64,000 bases of DNA from Cryptomeria japonica (GCF_030272615.1 NC_081410.1:256045533-256109532); one strand, 5' to 3'; shown: positions 46,871-59,700, counted from the first letter of the stretch. The notes: generated from the sequence alone by a model not told the origin. Program-made: numbers and translations.

Positions 46871-47957
46871 TGTATACACCTAAAAATGGTCTGAAGATAA
46901 TTAATTGAATAAGCAATTATTTAATTAAACCTCCTTCCCAATTTAATTGAATTCACTAAGCAATTTGATTAAATTTCCCCTTTCATCTACTTAGGATTTA
47001 TTTAATAGGTTCATTTCAATAATCCCCTTTGATTAATTAATTCAAATTAATTAATTCCCCCCATCAAATTCATCATCAAAATCATTTCTTCTAAATCCCC
47101 TAATTAATTAAAACAAATCAAATTCATGAGTTGTTGAGATTAATTAACCTTTTCCCATTATTTGAATTTTTAAATTCAAATTCTCCTAACTTCTACCATT
47201 CATAAGCCTAACCCATTCCATCCTAACCACCATGTCCCCTTTCATCCAACCTCTTCTAGAAGCTTTGTGACACTTGTCACTAAGTGTTCCCTTTCATCTA
47301 AACCCTTCTAGAAGCCTCTTGACACTTGTCACCATGGAGATGACAATGTTCCCTTTTATCCAACCCCTTCTCCTACCTACCACCGATTGTCCCCTTTCAT
47401 CCAACCTCTTCTCAACCCACCTCCAATTTAACCATTGATATCTTCAAATCAATCTTGACCATTGATTTCTGCCACCTCACCAATAGCCTTGGAAAATCCT
47501 ATAAATAGACCCCATTTTGGAGCACAAAGGGTCCCAATTTCATATCATTTTTGCATCTTGATTGATTCATCTCATTTTCATTCAAGCATTATTACTGTAG
47601 GCATCTAGTTTGTAGTTTCTCATTTCAAGAATTGTTATCATGCTCGAATCTTAGCTTAATTGCATCTTCATTCTAGCCTATTTTCTAGAATAATCATGAA
47701 ATCATGTAGCTTAATCATGCTATCATTACTAGATCATGCATCTTCATCATTTAAATCATCCATTTAAGTGTAGTCAAGTCACTAGAGTTTGCATACCAAG
47801 ATCTGAGAGCAAAATTCATACTCGCATTTACTAGGAGGCGATAGATCACTTAGTTATGGTTTTATCTTTCATTGATTAATTTTATAACCATTGCTTGTAA
47901 TGATCTATTGAGTGTTTTTGTGTTTGTAGGTACAAGTACACTTCATAGAGCACGATA
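46871..47957 (+). mobile_element. gypsy-2 3' LTR
   Basis: 1,087 bases, collinear with the 5' LTR but without the nested copia LTR. The TATA box is at 47,500-47,507. The end reads GCACGATA (GCATGACA in the 5' copy), followed by ATAGA. Confidence 0.94.
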
Positions 47958-48334
47958 ATAGATATACATTGCCAAGTGTAAAAGAGGTTGTATTTAAGGA
48001 TACACAACTTTTGTATAAGAAAAAATCCTTGAGCAAACAATAACTTCACATAAGGAATGATATCATATCATAAGAAAACACCACTCAACAAAGGAAAAAT
48101 AGATCCTTAGAAAGGATAAGAAAACATCAATGGCCCCCAAGCATAGGGACAATGAGAAGAATTACACAACCTCTGAGGAGAGATTTATCCACAAGAGATA
48201 TCATTTCAAGCAAGGAATATATCTTGTTATGCCTTGCATACCCACCCTATCATTTTCTTGAATTTCAAAATATTGGTCCCCCTCGTTGTTTCTTGTTTTT
48301 CTTCCTTCTTTTTTTTTTTTTTTTGCTTTTGATC
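47958..48334. other. Post-insertion flank of gypsy-2
   Basis: A-rich continuation of 35,311-35,747, ending in a poly-T run at about 48,308-48,323. No gene recognised. Confidence 0.45.
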
Positions 48335-49620
48335 ACTTTGGAACCCTGAAACCCCAAAGTCCCGAGGTGATATTCCTCTTGTTTTGTTCCAACCCCGAAA
48401 CCTTGTAGTCACTTTGTTGGTTTCTTTGTTTTGTTCAGGACCCTGGAACTTCAGAACCCCGAAGTACCGAGGTCCTCATTTTTTTTGTGTTCACTTCAAG
48501 ACCTTGGAACCTCAGAGTTCTGAAGCCTTGAAGCTCTATCTTGTTGAAGCCTTGGGATTTCAGAACCCCAAAACCCCAAGTTGTTCATGTTTTGTTGTGG
48601 TCAGTTTCAGAATTTCGGAGTCCTAAAATCCTAATCTTGTTTTGTGTTCCACCTCGGAACTTCGGAATTCTGGAGTCCCGAGGTGCGTTTGTGTCCTACC
48701 TCAGAACTCCAGAGTCTCAAGGTGTGATTTTGTGTTCTACTCAGAGCTTCAGAACTCTAGAACTCTGGAGTCATGATCTTCTTTGTATTTTGTCTTGGAA
48801 CTCCGAAACCACAAAGTCCCGAGGTGTGTTTTGCGAAGTTGTATGGTCACGAAAGGGGGAGTATAAATATGTCGAAATGGCTGATTTTCATTCATTTTGC
48901 ACAAATTGCTTTGGCAAAATTTGAGCTCTCTCTCTCTTGTGCTTCTACCTCCTTGCTCGATCGTGCCTTCCGTCGCATCAACCTTCTAGGTTGGTTTTCT
49001 CGTGTTTTTCTTTGTTTTTTTTCTTGTTTTTTGTGTTTTCTAGTGAGGGTTAGGTTAGATCTATGTGTTTTTAATAAATTTTGGAATTTTCATTTCATAG
49101 AGCCCTAACTTCAGCACCTCAGAACCCTGGAGTTCTGAAGTAATTGAATAGAAATTTTTTACCCACTTCAGGATTCCAAAACCTCAGAATCTCCAACCCT
49201 CATGCTCAATTTGAAATTTTTTGATCTTACCCACCTCGGAACCCTGGAACTCTGGAGTTTCGAAACTATGTTTTTGAAAAAGTTTACCCTGTTTCAGGAT
49301 TTTGGAACCCCAGAATCCTGGAGTTGTCATTTTTGGCAATCGTACCTATCGCGGAACCTCAAAGTTCCAAAGTTGATCCTTAGAAATTTTTTATGCATCT
49401 CAAAACTCCGAAACCTCGAAGTTCTAAAATCAGCTTAGTGAACTCTATTTCCAAACTTGGAACCCCAGAACCCTAGAGTTTTGAAGTTAGTTGTTCTTCT
49501 AAATTTTCTTAACTTGGAACCTCAAAACCTTGGAGTCCCAAAATTAGCTGTTTTTAAGGTTATATATGTCTCAGAACCCCGAAACCCTAGAGTTCCAAAG
49601 TATATGTTGATTTTATAAGA
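48335..49620 (+). repeat. Array of about 19 semi-palindromic GAAC/GTTC motifs
   Basis: A core of about 30 bases, roughly CTCGGAACYCYGGAAC followed by CTGGAGTTCCGAAGT, recurs about 19 times with drift and irregular spacers of 30-90 bases. The ends of a core are partly complementary (CTTCGGAAC and GTTCYGAAG), so single copies can fold. The array runs through the region of a TATA box (48,862) and up to a splice-acceptor-like site before the 49,670 ATG, interrupted only at about 48,830-49,100. All copies keep the same orientation. Confidence 0.85.
48862..48869 (+). promoter_or_regulatory. TATA box of the 49.7-53.2 kb unit
   Basis: GGGGGAGTATAAATATG, followed by a CT-rich leader (CTCTCTCTCTTGTGC at 48,926-48,941) like a plant 5' untranslated region. 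A candidate donor is GTGAGG near 49,044, and a polypyrimidine acceptor TTTCTTCTTCTAG ends at 49,655, 15 bases before the ATG. Exon limits are inferred. Confidence 0.5.
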
Positions 49621-49669
49621 TTGTATAATGGCTAATTATGGATTTCTTCTTCTAGGATAACAAATAATT

Positions 49670-52600
49670 ATGGACCCTTCCTCAAGCAAGGGGAAGACCA
49701 AAGAAGAGGTGAAATTGGATAAGAAAACTATAATAATGAAATACTAATATCAAGGACAAACTCTTGTATCCAAGTTAGAAGACGAAGCGCAGCGGGTCAC
49801 ATACACAGAGACTGGCCATATAAAGTTAGAAGACATTAAAACCTAGCTACAAGCTGAAATATTGGGGGTACCATATAGAAGAATTAAAAGATAGGGCTTG
49901 GTGGAAGAGACCATTTTTCCTCAGACAATACAATCACCTAAACTTGTTTTAACCATTGCAAAATACTATCAGCCGGAGACAAGACAATGTATAGATGCAG
50001 ATGGCAATGTGATTGTAGATCTCTCCCCAGATATGATAGCAATGACCTTTGGGATACCAGTCCCTAAAAAAGTTTTGATGACCATAGAAGAACATGTTGT
50101 TTCTTTATTTGTAAAGAATAATTATAACTACAAGAGGCATATTAATGAGGCATAGCTCTTAGAGCCAAGGAAAACAGGCCTCAAGGCAACATATATTTTG
50201 AGGGCATATTTTCAAGAGCCCCAAAGAGACCTGGTTATCATGCTAAGAAGAGCCTTTGGGAAACCAGATTGTAAACACTTCCACATGTGGATGTTTCACT
50301 ATATTACCGCAATTTTGATCTGAAAGGACTATTTTCTGTTAATATTCACAATCAAATGATTGCAGTCCAACAAACGAAGAAGTTCTTCATGAATTCTTAT
50401 GTGATATGGGTGGTCACTTGAGTCGCTAAATTTCCAAGGCTTAGGACTGAAGGAAAGCTAGGGGAAGAACTAGGACATAAAAGAGTATGTGAGTATTATA
50501 CTCAGTTGTCTCTCTCCCAAGCAAAATTACACTTCAAAAAGATAAATGATGCATTTATTTTTGTTGTAATAATAAAATTAATAGGAGATGTAGGATATAG
50601 GATGACCGTTGAAGCCATGCAATTGATTAAAATGTGAGGGTGTTGGTTCTTGCAAAACCAACGATCTACTTACATCAGGGTTAGCAGGTTCACAGGTAAA
50701 CCATTCCTCTTACCTAGATATTGCAATAATAGGCTAATTATTTTAGAATATGCTAGGCAATTGGCAAGTTTGCAAGCACTATTGACACTCAATCATAAGA
50801 CCAGAATCACCTTGCTTGTCTCCTTGGAACATTACACATGTCCGAACATTCAAGTAACCAAGGCGGCAGAGCAAGAATTGGAGGATTTGAGCTTAAAGGA
50901 GTTTGATTATGCTCGTGAGTGGTATGATCCATATAGGAAGCTAAAGCAAATGATGCCAAAATTGTATGAAGGACACAAGTCCACACTGGAGGATTTCTGG
51001 GCCAACCTCCAAGATAGTTTCAAAGTTAGAGAAAAGGGGTATTATAGGTTGTCAGTGCCTCAGATCATAGATTTTGAGATCAAAATGAATATTCTGAAGG
51101 AGCTAAGAGACGACGGTGAATTACTTTACCCTGAATTAAAAGAAAAGGGAATTTTTCAAAAACCACTTACTCCAATCAGATGGTCTAACCAGGAAGAATT
51201 GGATATTGAAATTGTTACTGCAAAAGTTTTGGAAAGAACAAAGCAATGGTTAAGTTTAAGGATCCGTCCTAGTGTTGCAAAGGGAAATAAGAAGGGGAAA
51301 GCAACTAATGACCCCCAGGCCAAGGTACATAAAGAGTATGTAAGGAGAACGAGGTCGGATTCAAGGAGAAATACTTCTATAGATCTCGAAGAAGCAACAA
51401 CACCAATTGACACCCAGGAACTCAAAAGACAGTTGGATACTAAGATGAAAGAGTCTCAATTTTTTAAAATTGTTGTGGAGCATGGGATTAATATAGGTTT
51501 GCAGGCTATCCCATAGGATTAAATGACTCCAATTCTTTCTACAATTGGTTTATCTCTAGGTGAAGGTACTTCTCAAGAAGAGACAAATCAAGCACCGCCA
51601 CCTCCTACCATGTAGATGAGGGGAGCTGATGTGCAACCTCTTCTTGTTCCCTCTACCCAATAAGCTACACCTACTCCTGTACCAACACAAGAAAAAATCA
51701 TCATTCACAATATTGAAACAAATTCAGATGAAGATGATGAGCCTATCATGATTGTAGTGAAAAGAAGGAAAGTGGAGAGGGTACAAAAGGAGCTACAGGA
51801 AGAACCCACTAGAGCTACTGAAGAACCAATAGTACAAGTGCAAGCCATGGAGATTCATATGTAGATTATAGGAGAAGAGGCACTTGATGAGAAAGGAGAT
51901 GAACAAGACAAAAGGATGGTTCTCACTCCTAGAGATTAGGAGATTTTGTTGCAACAGTTGTGGGAGATGATCAAGGAAATGAGGAGGAAGCACAAAGGCA
52001 ATTTGAAGAAGAGGTCTTTGAAAGGTTAGAAGGAATACAACAACAAATTGACTAGTCTCTTCAAAGAAGTCTTGCCCAATAGGTTGCTCAATTTCATCAG
52101 AAACCCCCAACTCCTCTAGATCAATGGGATTAGTAAGAACATCAACAGGACAAGCAACAAGACGAAGCCCAACAACAAGAAGAGGGGGAACAAAATTTGG
52201 AGGCTTATACGGTCACTGCAGAAGTAGTGGTATATGGAGAGAAATATGAAGACACTATCCCACAATGGTTGTTTTACTTTCAAGAAGAAAGAGAAGGTCA
52301 TCCTTCCTACCTTGACATTACAAGATGTGATTACAGAGTCTCCAAGGAGAATGAAAAAAGCCAAAACTATTCATCATTTTTCAAGAACGGACTCTAGGGA
52401 AATGATCGCAGATATAGCTTCACCAGTACAAGGTGTCGAAGGATCTTATCAGGCGACTCCCCGATATCAATTATCTATGGTGAACTTGGGTAAATAGATG
52501 AAGTGGGGAGAAATAGCTACCCTCATTTCTGCAACATCTATCATCCAATAAAGGATGGAAAAGGAACATAAGACTAAATAAGAGATTAAGGCACAATTGA

Positions 52601-53216
52601 GGCAATACAAGTAGTTGATTATGGAGATCACCAAGCCTCTTGATTCCCAAATAGATGATTCCCAAATAGATGCATTAGCTTTCTAATAAGTGCAAGATTT
52701 TGAAGAAGATTGGGGAGTTGAAGGAGGATGTGATTACTAGAGAAGATCTGTTAGGGGGTGATAGTCACCAATTTGCAATTATTCATTGATATTTTGGATT
52801 TCAAAATGGAGGTAATGGATCAAGGTCATATCAAGGTCATCAAGGAACACCCTTTGCTCCTAGACACACTTGATAAATATGAATGACTTTTGACTAAATT
52901 GCTGGGAGGACATGGTCATAGTCTCAAACAAGATAGAGTATTACACCAGTAGAGTGTACTTAGTCAGTGGGAATCATGTGTTGCGGCTCATTTTTCAGAG
53001 ACTGTTGAGTTCACTGCAAATATGATGAATAGATATATGTATGTAATATTCCAATGTCAGAAAGTTGAGACTTTGATGGATGTGATGGTTGGTAAAGTAG
53101 AAAGTGTAAAAGAGATACTCAGAGTATCTAAGTTTTGGATGAGTCATATTGCTGATCCACCAACTACTTCTTTGGAATGCTTTATTAACAATTACCGAAA
53201 CTACAAGAAGAAGTGA
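49670..53216 (+). pseudogene. Long unassigned protein gene, decayed (about 1,180 codons)
   Basis: A broken frame starts MDPSSSKGKTKEE, continues through IDADGNVIVDLSPDMIAMTFGIPVP (about 49,995-50,070), a WM-F-Y block near 50,285, MTVEAMQLIKM near 50,605, TYIRVSRFTGKPFLLPRY (about 50,675) and a 288-codon open part (50,650-51,516), then an acidic, Glu/Gln-rich, low-complexity stretch (51,540-52,700) and a more conserved-looking C-terminus ending RNYKKK with a stop at 53,214. One frameshift lies near 50,320 and there are roughly 20 stops, mainly TAG/TAA. No retroviral domain is present. The layout (TATA, 5' intron, long CDS, AT-rich 3' part) resembles a gene or a transposon accessory ORF. I do not recognise the family and assign no function. 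Confidence 0.6.
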
Positions 53217-53675
53217 AGGATGAACATGTAGTTTTTGAGGATGAATGCATGTTGGATAACCACCACTAACATCTCAACTTAGCTGTCAACTAGATTTTTA
53301 CCTCAAACTTGTGTTTTGAGACATTATCTTTGCATGTTTCGAAATACTTGCTATTGGAGTATCGTTTTAGAAGTGGACATGTAGTGCCCGTTTAGTAACA
53401 CTTAACTGGAGTTTTCAAGCAGCAACTTGTAGTCTAATGTAACTCCTTCCTTTTTGTAACCTTGGTATGTAGGCATGATTCTTTCCTAGGATGTATGGTA
53501 AGACTATAAATTGTAGAATTTGGGCCATTTTGAGGGTCCGCGAATTGATGATTTGAGGTCCAATTTAGAGATTCTTTTAAATATGTTGATGCATATTTTT
53601 ATGAGTTTAGAAAATTTTGTGATACTTTTTGAAGTTTAATACAAAAATTAGCTTGTGGATTGCCTTTGTGTGTTC
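53217..53675. other. Possible 3' untranslated region up to the copia-3 LTR
   Basis: No coding frame. T-rich with TGTAGTCTAATGTAACTCC and TTTTTGTAACCTTGG words, like a plant 3' untranslated region. It ends at TGTTC (53,671-53,675), the candidate target site of copia-3. Confidence 0.4.
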
Positions 53676-54590
53676 TGTTAGATACTTGGTTAGTCCCAAA
53701 GACACTAAGAGGGGGAATGAATCAGTGTCTAACCGTTGGATGAAAGATTTAAACATATTTGTAACTTTACAACCCAAAGTAATATATCGGTAAGCAAATA
53801 ATAATGTAGTAAAGAGAAACAAAAGAATGAGCATCAATGCACACCATAACATGGATATTTTTGGCGAGGAAACCTGGTAAGGGAAAAACCTTGGTGGGAT
53901 TTCTAACCCACAATATTTACTCACTGGCCAATATGAATAAATATTACTTAGTACAATAGGGGCCTACACATGTAGGAAGGCCAACTGCCTAGAGCTCACT
54001 GCTCAACAACAAAATGGAGTCCCACTGACTACAATTAGATGGTTAAATCCAATAATAATTTATTGCTTAAAATAGCATTTGCAATGCTGGATTCAGTACC
54101 CATATAAGCTCTGTCTAATACCTCTACCAAAAACTTGCTGGTAAATGATTCTTCTTACACAGAATAGTCTTCGCTCTGCTTTGCTCTTATTTTCTCTCAA
54201 GATAAATACATCAAAATACATATACAATTATTCGCTAACATAACCTATCACCTATTATCGTGTCCTTAAATTACATATCATATTCCTACTTCCAAAATGA
54301 CCTACAAGATCTCATACATATATGAGTCTTTACAATACATCATGACAACCATACAAATATAATATTACATTACAATACATTTTGCATAAACAATATTATT
54401 TCCAAGTCGGCTTAGACTGCCAGTATAATCTGTTGTCGGTGTAACTGGATGCCGGTGTGAATAAACCTTGTAGTGACTGTCGGTACCAGTAGGTGAAGTC
54501 TGTTGCTGGTAGAACCTTTGAACTTTGTTACCAGTTGGTTGCCATCAATGAAAACATCAACCATTCTCATCTGAGTGTATAATGCCAACA
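53676..54590 (-). mobile_element. copia-3 3' LTR
   Basis: On the minus strand it starts TGTTGGCATTATACACTC after the polypurine tract AAAGGGGGAGAT (54,591-54,602) and ends near CAAGTATCTAACA at 53,676; about 915 bases. It carries the copia words GAGGAAACC, GGGAAAAACC and GCCTAGAGCTCACTGCTCAA and is closest to solo LTR A. The partner 5' LTR lies beyond the window, so the outer end and the TGTTC target site are not confirmed. Confidence 0.82.
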
Positions 54591-54602
54591 ATCTCCCCCT
54601 TT
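54591..54602 (-). promoter_or_regulatory. copia-3 polypurine tract
   Basis: On the minus strand, AAAGGGGGAGAT immediately precedes TGTTGGCATTATA. The identical word precedes the copia-2 3' LTR at 56,515. Confidence 0.88.
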
Positions 54603-54905
54603 GGCATTGATGGCAACACTCATGAGAAAAATCAAAACTGATATCCAAAATTTGAAGTCCAAAAATTGAGAGTGCCCCCCCTAAGCAAGTGATATCCTTC
54701 TATATATTTTTCTCATTACACCACTCCCCTTTTGACAAAGGATGTCAAAAAGTATCAAAAATTCAAAAATTTACCTAGAAACCTGTAGCCAGCTATGTAC
54801 AATATGAAAAATGTCTACCAAAACCAAGTTAAGACCTTGCAAAAACTTTGTACTATTGGAAATTACTATCTTTGTCTAGTGGATCATCCTGGTGAGATAA
54901 TGCAT

Positions 54906-55071
54906 CTATTTCTCTGGTGATCTTTCAACTTGAATAGCTACCTTAGATAGCTCATTCCGATGTGTTAACAAATTATCCAATCTAGGACCAAGTTTGTTCT
55001 TTAACTCCCGAGTTTTCATCTTCAACCTTGCTTTCTCTCTTTCCAATTTCTCAATCTTCTCTTCATTAATA
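54906..55071 (-). pseudogene. copia-3 accessory ORF, C-terminal end
   Basis: The minus strand reads NEEKIEKLEREKARLKMKTR, LDNLLTHRNELSKVA and ends ERSPEK with a TAG at 54,906-54,908. It is the last part of the coiled-coil ORF whose main body lies at 62,429-64,000; copia-2 inserted between them at TAATA and the frame is continuous across the insertion. It ends about 300 bases before the polypurine tract. Confidence 0.75.
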
Positions 55072-56514
55072 TGATAACTTAATGATGAACGAATAGTACT
55101 AAACCGGTACTAAGAGGGGGGGGTGAATCAGTACAGGAAAAAACTCAACCTTAAACTGGTTTGTCAGCTAACACTTATGCACAGATAAACAGACAAATAG
55201 CAAGACCGGTCCTTCAAAAGAGTTCAACCAGCAAAACCCAGTGTAACTAAGATGAGCAAAGACCGGTTGACACTTATCTTATCATATAATCTAACTCTTC
55301 ATTCCCATTTCACTCTAATGCATGAACAGGCAATCTACCATCAAAGATGTACATATTACAGCAAGATCAACATGCATCACCACTTAATCAGAAAACAATC
55401 ATAACATCACACATGACACACTTATTTTTCACGTGGAAACCCAACTAGCATAAACCACGGTGGGGATGAATACCCACAAGCTTGTTTTTGAACTCTTTGG
55501 AAGTCCGCTCTATTAGGAGCCCTGTCCGATTAAAGACAGATATAATAGGTTCTGTTAGGTATCGATCCTGTTAGGGATCACTCGGTTAAGGGATGGCTAC
55601 AATACCCAGTTAAGAGTTAAACCTTGTTAAGGGTACCTTGTTAGAGGATTTTCAACAAGCCAGTTAAGGCTATCCTGTTAGGGGATTTCACAACTATTGA
55701 AGTAGTTAAAGATCAATAGGTATATCAATGACCTGATAATAGCACTCAATGCCAATGCAGATCCGGTTAAGCTCCTCTTCACCTTCTGCACTTACACTTT
55801 GTAGATATGACTTCTCTCCTCTGGTCTGGCAAGAACTGCATATCTCTTCTCTTAGATACACACACATAACTTTTGCCAACAAACTCTAAAAGAATCACAA
55901 CATTGACCTTATAGGACAACAGATAGGTCGGTAGCATAAACCCTAAACCCTAGACCTGTTAGGTTAAGGAATTCAAATGGTTCAATCCTAACCATTGATC
56001 ATACTGTATTGAATGCAATAGTCTTGATCCAATCTCAAGACATTCTCCATTATTCATTTTCCATCAATTTCATGGCGGCTGATAACCCATTACACGTTAT
56101 CACCATTTACAGACTTCGTACATTCCCAAGGTAGATAGGAACACTCTTCTTTCTGCAAGATCCTTCATGTGCACAAGGCTTACATGGAAACACTATCTAT
56201 TCTTTGTTATCATACTAACTTCATCACATAAAGATCACCGATTGAGTCATATAGGCTTAAGATACTCCAACCGGAAATCCTGAAGTGGAAACTACCTACC
56301 AACCGGTAGTCATACAATGCTTCCATGTGTTGGTTCCCATGACTACATGCCAGTTCACCTTGACATGCTTGTTCACCTTGAACAAATATACTGCTTTACT
56401 TTGGCATATATACCGGTTCTCACATATGCTAGTTCTCTCTTCATACCAGATATTGACATCAATGACAACATACAATATCATTATGTCCTCATACCAGTTC
56501 ACATAATGCCAACA
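55072..56514 (-). mobile_element. copia-2 3' LTR
   Basis: 1,443 bases; the minus strand starts TGTTGGCATTATG and ends AAGTTATCA. It lacks a stretch of about 64 bases present in the 5' LTR (near 61,490-61,555) made of further CTGTTAGAGGATTT repeats. It has a double telo-box word (AAACCCTAAACCCTAG, 55,938-55,953) and a cluster of CNGTTA words at 55,540-55,690. Confidence 0.94.
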
Positions 56515-56527
56515 ATCTCCCCCTTTG
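56515..56527 (-). promoter_or_regulatory. copia-2 polypurine tract
   Basis: On the minus strand, CAAAGGGGGAGAT directly before the LTR start. Confidence 0.9.
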
Positions 56528-56756
56528 GTATTGATGGCAATATACAAAGATATCTTTCTGCAAACTCATCTTCTTCCCAATTTCTGCAAATATCTTCTCC
56601 ACTACACTTCTTCACCCCCTTTGACAACAATACCAAAGTGGAGGCACAAACATCCCTATTCCATTATGCTACTCCCCTTGAGGAGTAGCATCCTTCAACA
56701 CATCAATCAAAAAAAAATTGACTATGCAATACCTGACTGATGTGGAACAAATACTT

Positions 56757-59700
56757 TTAATTTACCTCCTGAAGGGGCAATACCCCCAATTCACCTCTTA
56801 AATACACAAATGTAGTCTTTGGGAGAGGCTTGGTGAATATGTCTGCTAACTACTCCTTACTAGAAACATGTTCCAGTGCAATCTCTTTATTCTAAACCTT
56901 TTCCCTCAAGAAATGATACTTAAGCTCAAAATGCTTGGTTCTAGAATGTAAAACTGGATTCTTTGAAATATTGATAGAACTTGTGTTATCATAGAATATA
57001 CTTACCGGTTCAGATACAAGCATTTTGAAGCCATCTAATACATGCTTCATCCAGATTGTCTGATTGTAGTTCATGAAAGCTGCAACATACTCCGCTTCTG
57101 CTGTGGACTGAGAGATACAACTCTGCTTCTTACTCATCCCTGAGACCAGTCTACCACCAAGAAAGAATGCACCACCGGTTGTGATTTTTTGATCATCCAC
57201 ATTACTTGCCCAATCAGCATCTGTGAATACTTTCAGGTTGAAATCATTGTTGTATGGGTACCACAATCCATAGTCAATTGTTCCCTTCAGATACCTAAGA
57301 ATCTGCTTGACTGCAACCAAGTGGGATTCTCTTGGATTTTTTTGGAACCTTGCAGTAATGCCAACTACATGTGCAATATCTAGTCTGCTATGCACTACAT
57401 AATGCAACTTACCAATCATTGATCAGTATTCCTTCTCATCAACCAATGCGGAATCATCCTCTTTTGATAATTTGCAACCAGTCACCATCTATGTACCAAC
57501 CAGTTTGCTATCTTCCATTCCAAAGGTCTTCAACACCTCTTTGACATATTTGGACTGAGTGATAAAGATTCCATCTTTAATCTGTTGGATCTACAGTCCA
57601 ATGAAGAACTTAATCTCCCCTATGAGTGACATCTCAAATTCTTTCTTCATCTCATCAGCAAAGTCATGACTCATCTTGTCATCTCCATCAAAGATAATGT
57701 CATCAACAAAAACTTCACAAATCGGGATCTGATCTCCTTCAGATTTCAAGTAGATATTGCTATCTTCACTTGATCTCTCAAATCCAATCTTCACAAGATG
57801 GGAATGTAGACGTTCATACCATGCTCTAGGTGCCTGATTTAGACCATATAAGGCTTTATGTAGCCTGCACACCATATCACTGTCTTCAGATAGGGAAAAC
57901 CCATCCGGTTACTCTATATACACCTCCTCTTCAAGTACACCATTTAGGAATGTAGATTTTACATCCATTTGATATACCTTGAATCCTTTAAAAGTTGCAT
58001 ATGCAAGAAGCATACGAACTCCTTCCAATCTGGCTATAGGAGCAAAGGTTTCTTCATAGTCTTCTCCTTCTTCTTGAGCATATCCTTTGCACACCAATTT
58101 GGCTTTGTTCCTGAACACTGTGCCATCCTCATTCAGCTTGTTTTTGAACACCCATTTGGTGCCAATGACATTTTTATGTTCCAGTCTGGGTACCAAGGAC
58201 CATGTACCATTTTTCTCTATTTGGTCAAGTTCCTCTTCCATTGCCTTGATCCAGTCTTCATCTTTATGAGCCTCTTGGAATGACTTAGGCTCAAATTCAG
58301 AGATCAAACATGAGTTTTCTATGATCTTTCTTCTTGTAAGGATTCCTGCATCCTTATCTCCTATGATCTTCTTAGGATCATGATTCAGCTTGACATTACG
58401 AGGAATAGTCTTGACTGGTTCTTCTTGCTTTTCTTCCTCATCCTCATCTTCATCAGTATCAACATTCACCGATTTAGGAACACTATTACTGGTACTTGGT
58501 TGACTGACAACCAGTTCCCAGAAGGTTGTAACCGGTTCATTTACAGCTTGCTCACTACCTATTTCTTCCAGATTCTCAGAGGTTTCATCAACTCTCACAT
58601 TGATACTTTCCATAATTCTCTAAGTCCTATTGTTGAAACAATTGAGAGCTTTACTCTTGGTGGAATATCCTAGGAATATTCCCTCATCACATTTAGCTTC
58701 AAACTTGCCCTGATGTTCACTCCTCTTGATGTAACATTTGCTACCAAATACCCTAAAGTAGCTAACCACAGGTGTCTTACCGGTCCAATACTCATAAGGA
58801 GTTTTATCCTTACCTTTCTTGATGAGTACCCGGTTCATTATGTAGACTGCAATGCTTATCGCTTCTCTCCAAAAGGTGTGAGCTACTTTTCCTTAAATCA
58901 ACATGGTTCTAGCTGCTTCAACCATAGTCCAGTTATTCCTCTCTGCTAGGCCATTCTGCTGTGGAGTCTGGGGGGTAGACAGTTGCCTCTTAATGCCAAA
59001 TTCTTCACAATACTTGTTGAATTCACTGAAAGTGAATTCCCCTCCTTGATCAGTTCTGAGACACTTGATCCTTTTACCACTTTCCTTCTCCACTAATGCT
59101 CTGAAAGCTTTTAACTTCACAAAGGCTTCAAACTTGTCTTTCAAGAATGTGACCCATATCATTCTTGAGTAGTCATCAGTGAGAATCATGAAGTACCTAT
59201 CACCCTGCACACTTCTAGTTTTCATAGGACCACACAAATCAGTATGCACAAGATCAAGCAAGTTGTCAGCAATGAAAGATTTACCTTTAAAGGTTGAGGA
59301 AGACATTTTCCCCAATTGACACTCTTTGCACAAGGTATTATCCAGTTTGCTTAGCACCGGCAACCCTCTAACTACCTTGATATTACTAGCCTTCACAATG
59401 TTATCAAAGTTTACATGGCAGAGTCTCCTATGCCATGTCTAGATATCATCAAACTTAGCCATAAGACATGTACTTATATTTGCATTCAGATGAAATAGGT
59501 TACCTTTGGTCTGCATGCCGATGGCCACTAATTCACCATCTTTTCCTTTGATTTTGCAGATTCCATTCTTGAATTCCAGAGTGAGGCCACTGTCATTCAG
59601 CTGGGCAACACTTAGAAGGTTGTGTCTGAGACCATCAACCCAATACACATTGTCAGCACTACTCTTTCCATTCAGAGAGATGGACCCTTTTCCTTTAACC

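Larger units (their letters stand above)
35748..47957 (+). mobile_element. gypsy-2: full-length Ty3/gypsy (Tat-type) element
   Basis: LTRs at 35,748-37,909 (with a nested solo LTR) and 46,871-47,957, flanked by a perfect 5-base target-site duplication ATAGA (35,743-35,747 and 47,958-47,962). Inside, in order: primer-site region, a leader with a predicted intron, protease, a frame joining the RT N-terminus to RNase H, integrase, an A-rich array, a nested solo copia LTR, a minisatellite and a polypurine tract. Without the two insertions it would be near 10 kb. No recognisable gag and no reverse transcriptase core, so it is non-autonomous as well as decayed. The antisense PMD gene of related gypsy-1 is absent. 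Confidence 0.95.

Noticed and set aside
53022-53216. A separate small gene
   Set aside because: It is in frame with, and best read as, the C-terminus of the long decayed unit starting at 49,670.
55938-55953. Interstitial telomere (AAACCCT repeats)
   Set aside because: Only two units, at the same place in both LTRs of one element; treated as a promoter word instead.
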